DNA of 64,000 nt, from positions 111,581,977 to 111,645,976 of the forward strand of contig CM043949.1 of NCBI GenBank assembly GCA_014529385.2, written 5' to 3'. Every line of letters begins with the position of its first letter. Position 1 is the stretch's first letter. Shown piece by piece: positions 11,353 through 23,711 of the stretch. Made by a program: the position numbers and the translations under genes. Below the pieces are notes generated by a model. That model did no database searches, was not told the DNA's origin, and worked only from the letters and a program-made list of their open reading frames with translations. Source of the stretch: Adiantum capillus-veneris. Taxonomy: Eukaryota > Streptophyta > Polypodiopsida > Polypodiales > Pteridaceae.

Positions 11353-11416
11353 CATCAAAGTACCTATACCCATCTAGAAATACCCATCAAAGTACCTATA
11401 CCCATCTAGAAATATC
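11353..11416. repeat. 32-bp tandem duplication
   Basis: A 32-bp unit starting CATCAAAGTACCTATACC at 11353 is repeated from 11385 with only a terminal difference. Confidence 0.85.
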
Positions 11417-12602
11417 CTATGGTGTGGAGATGATGGGGATCTCCAACAACCTAATCCACCTCGCACTAGGTAATTTGAGCCACCAGTGCTCGGCTTACTA
11501 AAAACATCATGCAACAACCCTCACAAAAGGTTATCTAGACACGACTAACCACAATCTCAGAAAAGGCCCTTCTAGACCAAGTCTCAACAACGGCCAAGAC
11601 TGCCAATCCAGCCAAAATATGTGAAAATATTGTTGCAAGACCATAAGACGCACACTCAAATAGGCACCAATAAGTATGCAAGAAAAATCACAACTTACTC
11701 ACTATGGGGACTAAATTTCTCTCTGCACAACACAAGCACTCTCAAGCGCTAGTCACACGTAAACCATATGCATTGAGGCGGTCCGGGGCGAGCAACAAGA
11801 AGAGCGGCCTCTAAACACCCTTCGAGGCTCCCGTGCTGCTCAATTGGGGCTGGGGCAAGCACAATCAGAGACAACAATAACCCACAGCCAGAAACCAAAC
11901 AAGAAAAGGGGCACCACCTAGTTGTAGATGCGAACTAGGATGCACGTGATATCTCCTTGTACTCAAACGCACAAAGAGAGGGGAATGCAAGATAGCCACA
12001 CACACCAAACACAAACATTCACCACACCAGAAAGAGGTAAAGAGCACAAATCAGCTTGAGCAACTCAGTCTTAGCCTTAAAGACTAGATGCACACAAAGC
12101 TTGATGAGAAATAGAGAGACAATACAAAACTTGACCTTGTTTCCAATACACAAATTGTCTTAGGGTCACGGGAGCCCTCTCACCGAGCACCCTCTTACAA
12201 TTGAAAGTTTTGGCAAACAATTCAACAAGCCCTCAAACCACCAAGCATGAAATGGCACAACAAACTTCAAGGACAATATACCTTCAACCACCTGATGAGC
12301 CAACTTATCAAGTCAATTTGGAGAGAAGAGTCGTAGTTGCAGCATACAATTGCACCCAAAACTATGAATCTTATTTATGGACAAGAGTAGGCTACATGTG
12401 TGATTGCAGAGTATAGTATCACTCCACTCCTCTAGATGGCATAACTAACTTCAAGCTTCTCCATGCACCTATGTGTAGTGATGGAATAGAGCACTCACAA
12501 TGCACACACTCTACACAACTAGGCTTGAAGAGTGGTGTGTTATGTGTTGAGAATGGTGTGGTGTAGTGTGATCATGTGATGTTTTACAAGGGAGAGAAGG
12601 GC

Positions 12603-12613
12603 TCTATTTATAG
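12603..12613 (-). promoter_or_regulatory. TATA-like element, minus strand
   Basis: The minus strand reads CCTATAAATAG followed by a CT-rich segment. This is a good plant TATA box and lies upstream of the minus-strand copia gag, so it may be that element's LTR promoter. No matching LTR copy supports this. Confidence 0.3.
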
Positions 12614-14904
12614 GTTTTAGAAGCCCCGATTAGGATTAGGCTTAATCAAGTTTATTTGAAGGAATAAAAGATTATGCATATTTTTATATTTTTTTAATGA
12701 GGGTGGGTCTCTCTTGTCCTTTGAGTCACATGGATGTGGGCTCAAGGGAAGAGAATTATTGAGGATGAAAGGAGAGAGGATTGAGTGAATAATTTGGGAG
12801 TGCCTACTCTAGTAGAGGGTGCATTTTACAATAAGGTTAGTGGTTAGTAGTTAGTAATTATCACTAAAAAATATTTACAAAATCATTCACCAAATGGTGA
12901 GATATATGATGATAAAAGTTAGAGAAGGGATAAGGTTGTAAAGCAAGGTTGAAGCTTGGAGAAGTTGACATTCACCTCTTTATAGCACCGGTAGAAGAAG
13001 CGGTCAACATGGCGAAGTAACGCGTGTCGATGAAGCTATGTTATCTTCAAACTTTGGAAAATTCATGATAAAAGCCTTCATTTGCAGAGGTTATCCTTGG
13101 ATTTTTGCTGATTTTGTGAAGTTCTTTATAAAGCTGAAGAGAGTATGGTAATATGGACATATATGTAGAGAGAAAGGGGGACACCTAGGGTATAGAAATG
13201 GAGGATGAAGGCTATGGAGGTGTGAGAGAAGTGGCAATGGTGAAGAGGGTGAATTAGGACATGGGAGTTGCAGGTTTGGGAGTGGGAAGGAGAGGGAGGA
13301 GTGTGTGTGAAAGAGGAAAATGATAAAGCGGAAGAGGGAGTGTGACTGCATAGCATGGGCAAACTGGGGTCCACCAATAAAATCATAGCTCACAGCTCGT
13401 AGCTCAAAAAAATATGAAAAATTTGAGGTGAAAGTTCAGCTCACGAGCTACAACTTTTGTTTGTATCACCTTTTCAAATTCGGGGAGCATGTGATCTTTA
13501 AAAATTCAGCAAAACCGACTGTTTTTTCCACTGCACAAGGTCCTTGTGAGGTCCTTCTTTGGATGATTCTTTTGAATACCTCCAAGAGTGAGATCCCCAT
13601 GGTGCATGCATGCATGCCACATACCCTTGACCTTATTTGGTAGGTCTATAATTGAAAATATTGTTGAGATCATGATATAAATGAATAGTACAACTAAGGA
13701 AATCAAATATTGAGGGGTCTAAAAAAATATGTACATGTCAAATATAAATAATATAGGTGGAAAAAATATAAAGGGGTCAAAATAAATCTCTCTCATTATA
13801 ATTCTACCATAAAAAGATGAATATTTTTGGTGTTCTAATTTATGAGAGTAAAAGAGAATAGATGTAGGAAGGAAAAATCACAATAGTGAAAAAATATACA
13901 CATAAATAAAACTAGTTTTTTTCGGATTTTTGTTGGGATGGAGTTACACCAAAAATAAGATAAGCTTGCATGAAATTATTTTTATATGGAATAAAGAGTA
14001 TGGTAAGAAAAAATATGGTAATGGTGAGTCAATGTACATAGCATAAATAACACACACCTAAGTATAAATATTTAAATAAATACCAAAATAATTATGAAAA
14101 ATCATTTTATTTAGGCCCTATATACAATGAAATATTTATACACAAATGGGCCATAATATTTTTTATTTTTTTTATTTTTTTGGCTCAACTAGCCCAGTGA
14201 CTAGCTAATTAAGGGTTTTTAAGAAGATATGGGAAAAGTCCCCTAACTCACACACACCTATATACAGTGAAATGGTAGGGATAGCCACAATGTTTGGATG
14301 ATTTTGGTAGGGTGGGTTAACTCACTATGGCAATTACGGAGAGCCGAAAAACGACTATCAACATCTAGAGTTTCACTGAAATTGTAATGGCAAGGTCACC
14401 TTAAAAATTTTCCACAAATCTACTGCATCAAGAGAACATGTGATTGTCCCTATGCATGTAAAAACCATATCTGAGAGCTATCTCTGAGAAGCCGTCAATA
14501 GGCATGCATAAGTAATTAGACAAAATTAATTTCTAAAACCACAAATAATATACATCAATGCCAAGAGCATATATGGAAATCCTAATCTACTCTCAGAGAT
14601 GCATAGAGCTACTACTAATATCAATATATATCTTGTCTCCCACTTCGGAAAAACTTTCTCTTTGTGTCAATCTCTATAATCCTATAGAGTATGTGAAAAC
14701 TTGTAGATGATGTTATCAAAATTGATGGAAATTCTGAGTGTCACTCCTCTATGGAAGAGTCACCTCACTTATGTATGTTGATGTTGTATGAGAAGCCAAT
14801 GTCACAATATTTGATAAGTCAAGAAAATGAGTTGTCGATGACAAGAAATTTGAGAGTATGTGTGTATCCAATACCAAGAGGAGAACTCACTGGTCAAGCC
14901 AATT

Positions 14905-14905
<1 letters not shown>

Positions 14906-14994
<89 letters not shown>

Positions 14995-15018
14995 TGTGTG
15001 TGAGAGAGAGAGAGAGAG
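14906..15018. repeat. Compound (GT)n(GA)n microsatellite
   Basis: About 70 bases of GT/TG repeats (14906-14976) followed by alternating GA and GT tracts to 15018. Apparent open frames across it on both strands are low-complexity artefacts. Confidence 0.97.
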
Positions 15019-15458
15019 GATTTATGTGTGGAGTTGAGAATCAAGAAGAAATCAATCTAATTGGAATACAGTAAGTTGTGCTCTTGTGTGTGATTGTGTG
15101 CAATCAAAGTGTTTCTATTCAATGTGTTTTTTTGAGAGGACTGGGGTGTTTTGATTCCACCTAGGTGCAACTAAAGTGTTGTTGTCAATTGTTTCTTTTT
15201 GATGTGTTTTTCTTAGAGGATTGGGGTGTTTTGATTCCACCTAGGCTATAGAGAGGTGTGTGTATTGTCGAGTGTGTTTCTCCTTTTCCCCCTTCCATCT
15301 AGTTACCCCACTGAGGTGCATTTGATTGCTCCTTGATTAAACAAAAAAGTAGGTTTTGAAGACAAAGAACAATTTGTGTATTTCTTGGAAAAATGTTTGA
15401 TGGTTAAATCAAGAGTGAACAAAGATGATAATATCAAGCATTGGCCTTATTTTCACAG
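15019..15458. repeat. Non-coding; contains an imperfect 81-bp tandem duplication
   Basis: A block containing GGGGTGTTTTGATTCCACCT occurs near 15142 and again 81 bp later near 15223, with the surrounding 80 bp similar. Nothing else is recognisable in this stretch. Confidence 0.6.
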
Positions 15459-16200
15459 GAGTTGAAGATAGTAAAGATTGGGTAGCGAAATTTGAGCTAT
15501 GGATATTATCGATGCATAATAACAAAAAGGGTGGCCATCAAAGTATATGGAAATAATTGCAGACTCAGTTTTTGGAAAAGTTTCAAAATCCCCAATTTCT
15601 CCTAAGGAAGTGATTGAAATGTTGAATGTGTTGAAACAATATGTAAGTAAAGATTTTTTAGTTCTGTAGAAAAATTTAAAAGTTGTTACAGAGAACTAGA
15701 AGTTGCTACTGGGTTTGGAGATAATCAATATTTGAAAGTGTAAAAGCTATTGGATTGTTTGAATTCAAAGATAAGAGTAAAGGTGGAATTTGGTGTGGAT
15801 AGTTACACAGATGTGGTCTAATTGGCCAGGGTGAAGAGAAACAAAGTAAAACAAAAGTTGGAGATGGGCTTGCTGAAGCCTACAAAATGCATATTTTGAT
15901 AGCGGTGCATCCTATGGGGAGATTAAATATTGTTCCAATTGTTTGGAGAATAGAGACTCCTCAGGAAAGATATATTGTCAATTATGCTTCTTTAAAGCTT
16001 CCTATTTTCAACATATCCATGCCAATGGTGAACGACCTTATAAATGAGGGTGAGGATCTTGCCAAAGAGGATGTGTGTGAAAAAGCTAGAAGATGTAGTG
16101 AATCCTCAATTGTTAGTAGATTTTGGAGATCATCATGCAGTAGAGGAGGTCTAGACAAGCATGCAAGTCGCAGAGGCTATTGTTGAAGGAGATACATAGT
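15459..16200 (+). pseudogene. Possible retrotransposon gag remnant
   Basis: Directly after a TTTCACAG that could be a splice acceptor, the + strand reads GVEDSKDWVAKFELWILSMH, which resembles the start of a retrotransposon Gag domain. It continues through SPKEVIEMLNVLK and a Cys-containing segment near 15925-15990 (YCSNCLENRDSSGK...C). Stops occur every 20-60 codons. I cannot assign the family, and similarity to Gag is by general pattern only. Confidence 0.35.
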
Positions 16201-17389
16201 TTGAAGATCAACAAGAAGAGGTAAAATGGATTGTTTCTATTCATTTTATGCATACAAATGAAGGATTTTTTATATAGATTGTGTAGCAAAGGACTTGAAA
16301 GAAAAAGAGAATGGTGTCCAAGACCAAAGGTGTGGGCAAGCCTCCTTAAAATAGCAAGAAGCCAAAGATGCACATATAGAGTCAATTTATGGCAAGGATG
16401 AGGGTTTTATTGAAGATGATCTAGGATGCAAAGTCTAAAGAGTAGCATGAAGAGGTAAAAGAGCATGTTCTCATGAATTTAATGCATGCAAAGGTAGCAC
16501 ATTGTGAGCAAGTTACAGATTCAAAGGGTCTAGAAGCAACATAAGATGATGTACATAGCCAAGGTAGCGGGAAATCCCTTATGGACCACAAGAAGATGAA
16601 GATGTAGATACACAGTTTGCCTATGGTGGTGATGATGATGATGATACGATCTCAAAATTTTGAGATGCAATCAAAGAAGGTAGTTTGAATGATGAGTTCA
16701 CTTTTTGTGGTGAGAAAATAGACTCTGATGATTCTGTGATGGTAAGGTTGGAAAGCTTGCTTGATATGTCTAAAGATGTGATGGTTGGCAATGTGAACAA
16801 AGAGTAGGTGAAATCATCCAAGCTTGAAAATGTAGATATTCAAATGAAGGTGGTATGTGGTACATATCTAGTGGCTATGCTTATGAAGGTAGTTGTGGAG
16901 CGTTCGATTGGTGCAAGGATTGGCAAGGAAGGATGAATCCACATCCATGGACACCCAAGATAACATAGATAATGTACATGACAAAAAAACTAAATTGGAA
17001 ATCAAGGGGGACTAGACAATCCTCTCCTATGCTTGGTGATGTTAACATGCAAGAGGAGAAGGTATGGTATAAATTCTTGCAGGGTTTGATTGATGAGGAG
17101 TTTGAAGAGCAAGAAAATGGTTGAGTCATGTAGTGAAAGTTGAGGTGTATGACTGAATTTTTGTGGGAAATATTGTTGATGTGGTCGCTGAAGTTTCCAT
17201 AAGTATGGAGTTAGGTGTGGAGCCCATGCCAATTAAAGAGATTATGGATAAAGAATTACAGATGGAGCAGGCTTGTTTGGTTTTACAAGAAGGGAAAACA
17301 CGGGTGATCGGTCTAGGTCATCTTTCAAAGGAGGGATGTGCTTTATGGTTGCTGGATGTGCCTATGAGAATAGGTATATATATGTAATG
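16201..17389. other. Unassigned, possibly continuing the same remnant
   Basis: Acidic, Asp/Glu-rich short frames occur on the + strand (for example around 16620-16830), but no motif is recognisable. A GAT repeat sits at 16629-16645. I see no gene. Confidence 0.3.
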
Positions 17390-18058
17390 ATTAGAAGGGA
17401 TTAGAAAGCATAGCATTCATGTTAACATACTTAACTCAACTCTAGAGAGAGAGAGAGAGAGAGAGAGATTGTGTAGACCCAAAGATAACTTGATTAATAA
17501 CAACACCTAAAGTTTACAAGAAGTGGCCACTTATGTACTAGCTGCATATGGCTAGGTGCACCTCTCAAGGGTCACATAAGCATCCTCGGGGGGTGCACTA
17601 TGTAATCATGTTAATGTATAGCGTGAGTTCAAAAGGAGGGGTTTTAAAATGCAAAAATTCTAGGAAATTTAACAGCGATACATTAAAATAAGTGGTTTTT
17701 CTATTCAATTTCGGAAAAAATCCTAAAATAAGGGGTCATTTTATTCATTCAAACATGTTAAGAGAGAGATTTTTATAATACCCCACGAACACACATTATA
17801 TACGGGGTACTGAACGATGAACCCCCCCCCCCGAGTAAGCATATTTCCCAAGGGTCAAGGGGAAACACTCAAAGGGCAAGGTTGACTCCACAAAATGGAG
17901 AAAGGTAGGGTAGCTAGGATTAGAATTTTGGACTCTTTTGCAACTCACCATGCCATGTTTTCTCACATGCTCAAGTGATGGCTAGACTATTGACTATAGA
18001 AGACATGGTTTACACACTAGTTGTTGGTATAGGCCAAAGGCCACAATCCCCAAGCAAC
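17390..18058 (-). repeat. 3' LTR of the small LTR element (contains a MITE)
   Basis: Matches 19941-20370 in patches along its length. It is longer because a 251-bp MITE is inserted at 17585 and a GA microsatellite (17443-17468) has expanded. Boundaries are approximate: the inner edge follows a purine-rich tract, the outer edge is taken where similarity stops. Confidence 0.65.
17585..17835. mobile_element. 251-bp MITE with CTCGGGGGG termini and 8-bp target duplication
   Basis: The segment starts CTCGGGGGG and ends CCCCCCCCGAG, so its ends are inverted copies. It is flanked by TAAGCATC (17577-17584) and TAAGCATA (17836-17843). The other LTR of the same retroelement has the uninterrupted sequence CACATAAGCATCTTTCCC at 20143-20160, an empty site that shows the target was TAAGCATC. 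An 8-bp duplication suits hAT-type elements. It has no coding capacity. Confidence 0.75.
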
Positions 18059-18440
18059 CTCCCCTTATACTTTGGATTAGACTTGTGACCCACTACAAGG
18101 AGCTCACACTTCCATGAAGGACATACCACAAAGGATATGCCACAAAGGTTATGGTGACTCAATGGACTACGGTTCCATGGAGAATGAAAATTCCTCCCCT
18201 TGAACCATGAGTCTTTTAAGACCAAAATTTCCACACATACCAAGCTGTAGTCAAAGATAAATCCACAAAAAATGAGCTTGATGTTCACCCATATTTTTCC
18301 AACAAGGTTACATTGTTATGTCCAAGTCATACGACACTGATTTCACATCCATCTCTCCTACTATGCTTTTCTCTAGATGTTGTTGCTGCTTCAGCACATG
18401 GAAGCAGGATGCCCCATCTTTCAACAATGTGTACACTCCA

Positions 18441-18482
18441 ATAACTCATTGGTATATGTCTATGCCTTCTACACTTGTAGCA
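18441..18482 (-). pseudogene. Decayed gag zinc knuckle
   Basis: The minus strand reads CYKCRRHRHIPMSY, a C-x2-C-x4-H-x4-C nucleocapsid knuckle with the last Cys replaced by Tyr. It is the only protein motif I recognise within the small LTR element and implies that the element descends from one that encoded Gag. Confidence 0.5.
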
Positions 18483-19930
18483 TTTCTTGATACCTTTATT
18501 GGATGAAAAACTAGATAAAGTCCCTAGAAATGGAAAACTAAATGCATGGTTGATTGATGGTGATGATGTTCCTCCCCTTTGAAGGTGGATATCTCTTTAC
18601 TCTCATGGTTCTAGATGAAGCGGTCTTATTACTTAGAGACTCTCCAAGGACAATGTGTATCTCTTCATAGTAGCTCAAATTCAAATCATCCCTGTAAAAG
18701 AGGACAATCACAAACAATGAAAAAGTTGGTGCCTTAGAGTGCAAAAAAAAAAACCTTGAAATATTAGGGAATGAGAGAAAGGGAGGGAGAGAGTTCCTTC
18801 TTGCTTTGCAACTATGGTGGTTGAAGCCTTTTGAAGATTTTCTTTGAAAGCCTTTGAAAATAGTCCTCCTTGAGACTTTGATGTCTACATAAGCTTCAAC
18901 TCTACCTCTGGCGGGAGCTTCCCTTTGTGGAACACCAAAAGCTGTCTATGAGAACAAGGGTGCTACAAAGCCGTGGGAAAGGAATAATGACTTGATATCC
19001 TTGTGGATACTTAGTTGCTATAGGGCCTATGGGAAAGAATCACTAGAAGAAGGTCCCATGGAAAGAGTGGTCCTTATTGGGTGGACCCAAGACAATTTAT
19101 ATATTGAGTTGAGTAGCACCAAGCGGGTCCATAATCAGACAACCATCAACGGATATATCTCAAACAATTTCACAGTCAACAGGTGACATATAGCTACTAG
19201 GCATGGTGATCAATCAGCACTTCTTCCCCAAGCTCTCAGTTGGTCACCCAAATGGAGGACACGAGCACCTTCCTCCAATGTGTCTTAGAGCCTTCTTCAA
19301 ATTTTCCTGCCCACTTGGCCACTCACAAGCCCTCGCCCAAAATGTGTTGTCCTTTTTTTAAGAGGTGATACATATGTCTAGCTTGATCCCACCCAATTCA
19401 AGCCTTGATATTTAGGCACATACACATGTGTGTTTAGAAAATGATTACTCTCATGATTAGCAACAAAATACACAATAGAGATTCAAGACATTCCATGATA
19501 ATATCTTCAACTATAAATGTCCAAATGATGCATTCAAAGACTCTATGGAAAGATCTTCTCAATAACAATTGATTCCAACATTAATTGATGAATATTAGCA
19601 TGCAAATAGGGGAAAAATCTTAATGGATGGGGGTGAGATTAAGAGATAATTAGAAGCTTCACTTCAAAGATAAGGAGAGAGGGTAAGAGCTTAATGAGAT
19701 TCTTAACACAAAACCTAAGCCTAATGCAAGGTCTAAAAACATGTGGATATAATGATGAGACCTTTGCTAATTAGCCCTTGAATGAGCTAGAAGAGTAGTG
19801 GCTCAAGGGTTCAAGTCCAAGAACTTGCTCAAGCAATTTAATAGAGTACTAAAAGAGCATACTCATACAAAGAAAGAGATAAAGAATATTCATTAATTAG
19901 AGATTTAAAGATGCTAATCTCATTATGGGT

Positions 19931-19939
19931 CTGATACCA
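19931..19939 (-). promoter_or_regulatory. Primer-binding site (tRNA-Met type)
   Basis: The minus strand reads TGGTATCAG immediately next to the end of the 19941-20370 LTR. This is the usual initiator tRNA-Met site of plant LTR elements and sets the element's orientation. Confidence 0.65.
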
Positions 19940-19940
19940 G

Positions 19941-20370
19941 AAGGATTATGGGGGGTTGGCAAGCATAGCATTCATGTTAGCATACTTAACTATTGTACTA
20001 ATTACTCAATGCAAGAGAGAGAGTTTGTGTAGACCCAAAGATAACTTGATTGATGATAATGAACTAATAATAGCACTTGAAGTGTACAAGAAGCTGCCAC
20101 TATATATAGTAGTAGCATATGGCTAGGTACACCTCTCAAGGATCACATAAGCATCTTTCCCAAGGATCAATGGACATCTCCCAAAGGGCAAGGATGACTC
20201 CACAAAATGGGGAAAGTTAGGGTGATTGGGAATAGCTGTTGGACTCTTGTACAATTCATCATGCCATGTGTGCTAGGCCATGTACCCTCACATGCTCATA
20301 TGATGAATACACAATTGACTATAAAAGAGATGGTCCACACCAATTCATATAGGCCAAAGGTTAAAATATC
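19941..20370 (-). repeat. 5' LTR of the small LTR element
   Basis: Pairs with 17390-18058. The two copies are clearly diverged, with several small indels, so the insertion is old. This copy lacks the MITE. Confidence 0.65.
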
Positions 20371-21559
20371 CAAAAATACAGTTGTTCATATATCGTTTAT
20401 AGGATTTTTTCAAGAGGTTCCTAGCATGAAAATCTCTCCTACCGTTTAGTTGGTTGGGAGGGTCAAGAACAATTTCTTCATATGTTGGTGTGTAATCTGA
20501 TGCTATGGCTAGAGGTTTCTTTATGATATAGGTTGAAATTCAAATTCATTGTAGAGAGATCCCCTATTTCTCTATGGTTGGTTTGGTAGGTTTATAAAAT
20601 GAGTGAGCTACGCATGTGCTACAAGTGCATGGTTGTGGACAATGCTTTCTTTTTTACCCAATAGCTGAGTTTTGTTGTTCATTGAATTTTGCATGAAGTT
20701 GGCCATTTGACTAAGGTGGATGGAAGAAAATGATATAAGCACGTGGGCAACCCACATAGATGCAACCTTTGGGTGCTTTATATAAGTATTTTTACATATC
20801 GTGGATATCCTTTTGCTTGTGGGTTTTGCAGGTTGGACACAAGGTTTTAAAATAAACATGGTTTTGTGGTTAAGAATGAAGGATCTACTAAGAGGTGGGA
20901 AATGATGTAGCCAAAGAGCCTTGATGCCAAAAATGAGGGGAAATCAGGGTCAAGGGTACTTACAATCATTTGACACAATAGTAGAGTAGATATAAAGTCC
21001 TGGTGTAGGCAAGGAGGTCTAGGGTATGTATGGTTTATGCGGTTTTTCATGCCAATTGTAGGACTTTGATGCTTTTAAAAAAAAGGATTTTATGTGAAAA
21101 GTCTCCTACGCCATGCAAGGCAAGTTGTATAGCTTGAGCCCATGTGGCCACTAATAGTAGAGAGGAAAGTGGATGAGAGATTGACTCTGCTACATGAGGG
21201 AGGCCAAAACGTTTTATACTATAACTTTCTTATAAAACACATTTTCTATCAAAATGGGACACTCTTGCCAAGTAACATGCCATTTTGGACATTTTTGTGT
21301 CTCACGTACATAGCGAATCCCACACCGATTGGGAGATTTTCAAGTTTTCATGCTCTACTACGTTCTGAGGCTGTGTGCAAAACAAAGAAGGAGAGAGAGC
21401 CCTATGAGAGCCTTTTTTGTAATGCTACACCATAGACACTCTCGATAGAAGCAAGCTTTGAGTGCATCTTCTGTCATGTCATCTCCCCCCATCCATTGTT
21501 CTTTTCTCTTCTATTGTGCGACTGCATCTTCATGCTTACAATATGGCAAGGTTTTCCTC
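20371..21559. other. Unassigned non-coding stretch
   Basis: Short frames only, no recognisable domain, LTR edge or structured repeat. It lies between the small LTR element and LINE copy 2. Confidence 0.4.
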
Positions 21560-23545
21560 TTGGTCCCCTCCTATTTTCTTTCTATGCACATGTGCTGCTC
21601 AATATGATAGGGTTTCCCTCTTTCCCCCTTCCAATTTCTACTATATGCACATGCGCTGAGCAAATTTTTGACTTTACGAGAGGTTGGTTTGTGTGGCCTA
21701 CAATTACCAATTCAAGGAGAGGTGCTCTTAGATGCTAAGTTTGTTGATGCCTCGGAAATGTTTTTGGAGTCATGAGGCCAATATTCATCTACACAGGTCA
21801 CACACTAGAGATATTCTATTATGAATCAAGAGCATTGATAAACAAGAGAAACACAATGGCTTGTTGGGTTTGTGATGCTCCCTTATTTGCTGACTGGTTT
21901 CTTGGCAAGGACTTTCATTGGATACCTCCAGGGACACCACTTCATTACTTGGACTACTAGGTTGGCCTTAGAGATTTGTTAGCAGAGCAGTAGACTGCTC
22001 CTCACCTCCTAGACATTAGGAGAAAACATGGCTATCTAGCCAACCAAGTGCTCTTGTCCACCATGTGGTACATCATTTCTTGCTGGATTTTATTGAGTTC
22101 TTGCATCAACCAATTGGAGAGGTTGATTAAGAACCTTTTGTGGGTGGGGAGAGACACACAGTTGGCTTGGGCCAAGGTTTCTTGATAGGTCTTTAAATTA
22201 CATTTCTTGTAGGGGGGGTTGGGATCATGGATCTAGGATGGCAGAGTAGAGCCATCCTCAGGAGGCTCATTGTCAGAGTTATTCTTCAGGTGAGGAGCCT
22301 CGGAAGGAGCTTCTTCTTCTCCAGATTTGGGCTCAAGTTCCATAGATGGGTGACCCTTAGATCCCATCCACTCAATGGATTTTCATAGACATGCACAGAC
22401 TGGGCCTGAGCAAAAGATCGGAAGACAATTTTTCTTTGAGCCTACTTTAGTCTTGGGAGCAATTGAGGCCCACATGCAGTGATGAGTTATTGAGGCATCC
22501 TCTTACATGGAACTTGTTGGTCAATACTCATTGAGTTCACACGGTTTGTAGTAGACCCCATGTCTCTTGGGGTCCCATGCAACCCGCACCCTAAGAGACT
22601 AATTGCATTTTAGAGCACCCTCTAAGTAGACTCAGAGGGCTTGAGCAAAAGATGGGAAGAACATTTTTCTTTGAGTCTACTTTAGTCTTGGGAGCAATTG
22701 AGGCCCACATGCATTGAGGAGTTATTGAGGCATCCTCTTACATGGAACTTGTTGGTCAATACTCAGTGAGGTCACACGGTTTGTAGTAGACCCCATGTCT
22801 CTTGGGGTCCCATGCAACCCGCACACTAGGAGACTAATTGCATTTTCGAGCACTCTCTAAGTAGACTCAGAGCATCCAACTATGAGGCATGAGGGTGAAA
22901 ATTATGTGTTATAATATTTCCAAGGCTATCCGAATAGAGTGGCACACTCCTTTCAATCCAGCAACTCCCAATTAAATGGGGGCTTTCAGTCGCCTTGAGG
23001 TTCTCACTGCAATTAGGGCTTGTTCAACCTCAAGCCTTTGCATGTTCTTTGAGGTATAGTCCTCCATAGAGTTACTACCGAGGCACTCAAGGTAGCAGAG
23101 TGATACTTCTAGTGGATTCAAGTCATGGGCATCAAAGGGAGGACTTGCATGCTTAATCCTGGCCCATTAGATATTGAGAACAGACACTAGCGGCTATGGA
23201 CTTGGGAGAGTTTCCCTATGTCATTCATGAGTGTAGTGGGACCCAAGGAGTGGTTTTGGTTGGATCCTTTTCCTTCAGCTCATCACCTTGAGGGATCCAC
23301 TTCTTTTGGTACGCATCACCACTATACCATCACATCCTGGCCGCATAGAGGGAGTCACAAGAGTGAGTTTTTTAAAGACTTCTAGGGGCGCTTGTGAGAC
23401 AGTACACAACCAAAAACAGTCACTACGTTCCAATGGCTAGTTGCACATCGAGCCATTGTGGTGATCATCCACTTGAGTCACAACGATATTGTTTGTGGGA
23501 CTTCCCCATGGCATAATAGGTTTGACTTTGGATTATAGGCTAATG
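21560..23545 (+). mobile_element. LINE (L1-like) copy 2, 3' half of ORF2
   Basis: From about 21600 the sequence parallels LINE copy 1 (GGGTTTCCCTCTTTCCCCC, the GAGAGGTTGGTTTGTGTGGCC block) and then copy 3 on the opposite strand through the RT thumb (VVHHFLLDFIEFLHQP, ILRRLIVRVILQ), the region after RT, and finally the C-terminal zinc-finger segment near 23440-23520. All frames are broken. It contains a 235-bp tandem duplication (22402-22871) and stops at a short copia-type LTR at 23563. Confidence 0.7.
22402..22871 (+). repeat. 235-bp tandem duplication within LINE copy 2
   Basis: Copy one is 22402-22636 and copy two 22637-22871, with roughly a dozen differences. The single-copy equivalent exists in LINE copy 3 (about 61080-61280, minus strand), so the duplication arose after this copy inserted or in its direct lineage. 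Confidence 0.9.
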
Positions 23546-23562
23546 CCTACCCTATCATCACC

Positions 23563-23711
23563 TGTTGGGGTAAAGGTGACGTGCCTTCACCCAAGGTCAC
23601 CCAAGGTCGTACATCTGGAGTGTTTGATTGCTCACTGCTCCATCCACAAAGCACTCTCTTCTCCTCTCCCATTTCTTGCATACACACACATCCGTGTACC
23701 CTACACTTTCA
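23563..23711 (+). mobile_element. Short copia-type LTR with adjacent primer-binding site
   Basis: Starts TGTTGGGGTAAAGGTGACG and ends CTTTCA, followed after one base by TGGTATCAAAGCC (23713 on), a tRNA-Met primer-binding site. The same 5' sequence, TGTTAGGGTAAAGGTGACG, begins a second copy at 59598 after a polypurine tract, so both edges are supported independently. Length is about 149 bp. An interior is not recognisable beyond the first bases, so this may be a 5' LTR of a truncated element. Confidence 0.7.

Larger units (their letters stand above)
11041..14750. other. Non-coding; probable 5' LTR/leader of the copia element plus unassigned DNA
   Basis: No credible coding region is visible on either strand. 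The part next to 11041 is expected to hold the leader and 5' LTR of the minus-strand copia element, but I cannot find a primer-binding site or matching LTR. A minus-strand TATA-like sequence is at 12603-12613. From about 13640 the sequence is A/T-rich with short T and A runs. Confidence 0.4.
17390..20370 (-). mobile_element. Small non-autonomous LTR retrotransposon, minus strand
   Basis: Two related direct repeats, 17390-18058 and 19941-20370, share long blocks such as GTGTAGACCCAAAGATAACT, GCATATGGCTAGGT, TCCACAAAATGG and TATAGGCCAAAGG. Next to the higher copy, on the minus strand, is TGGTATCAGA, a tRNA-Met primer-binding site (19931-19939). Next to the lower copy is a purine-rich tract (complement of 18059-18068). 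This fixes the orientation: 5' LTR at the high end, 3' LTR at the low end. The roughly 1.9-kb interior has only a decayed zinc knuckle (18441-18482) and no pol, so it depends on another element. Confidence 0.7.

Noticed and set aside
14751-15074. Open frames on both strands over the GT/GA microsatellite
   Set aside because: They encode Cys-Val or Thr-His dipeptide repeats and exist only because dinucleotide repeats lack stops.
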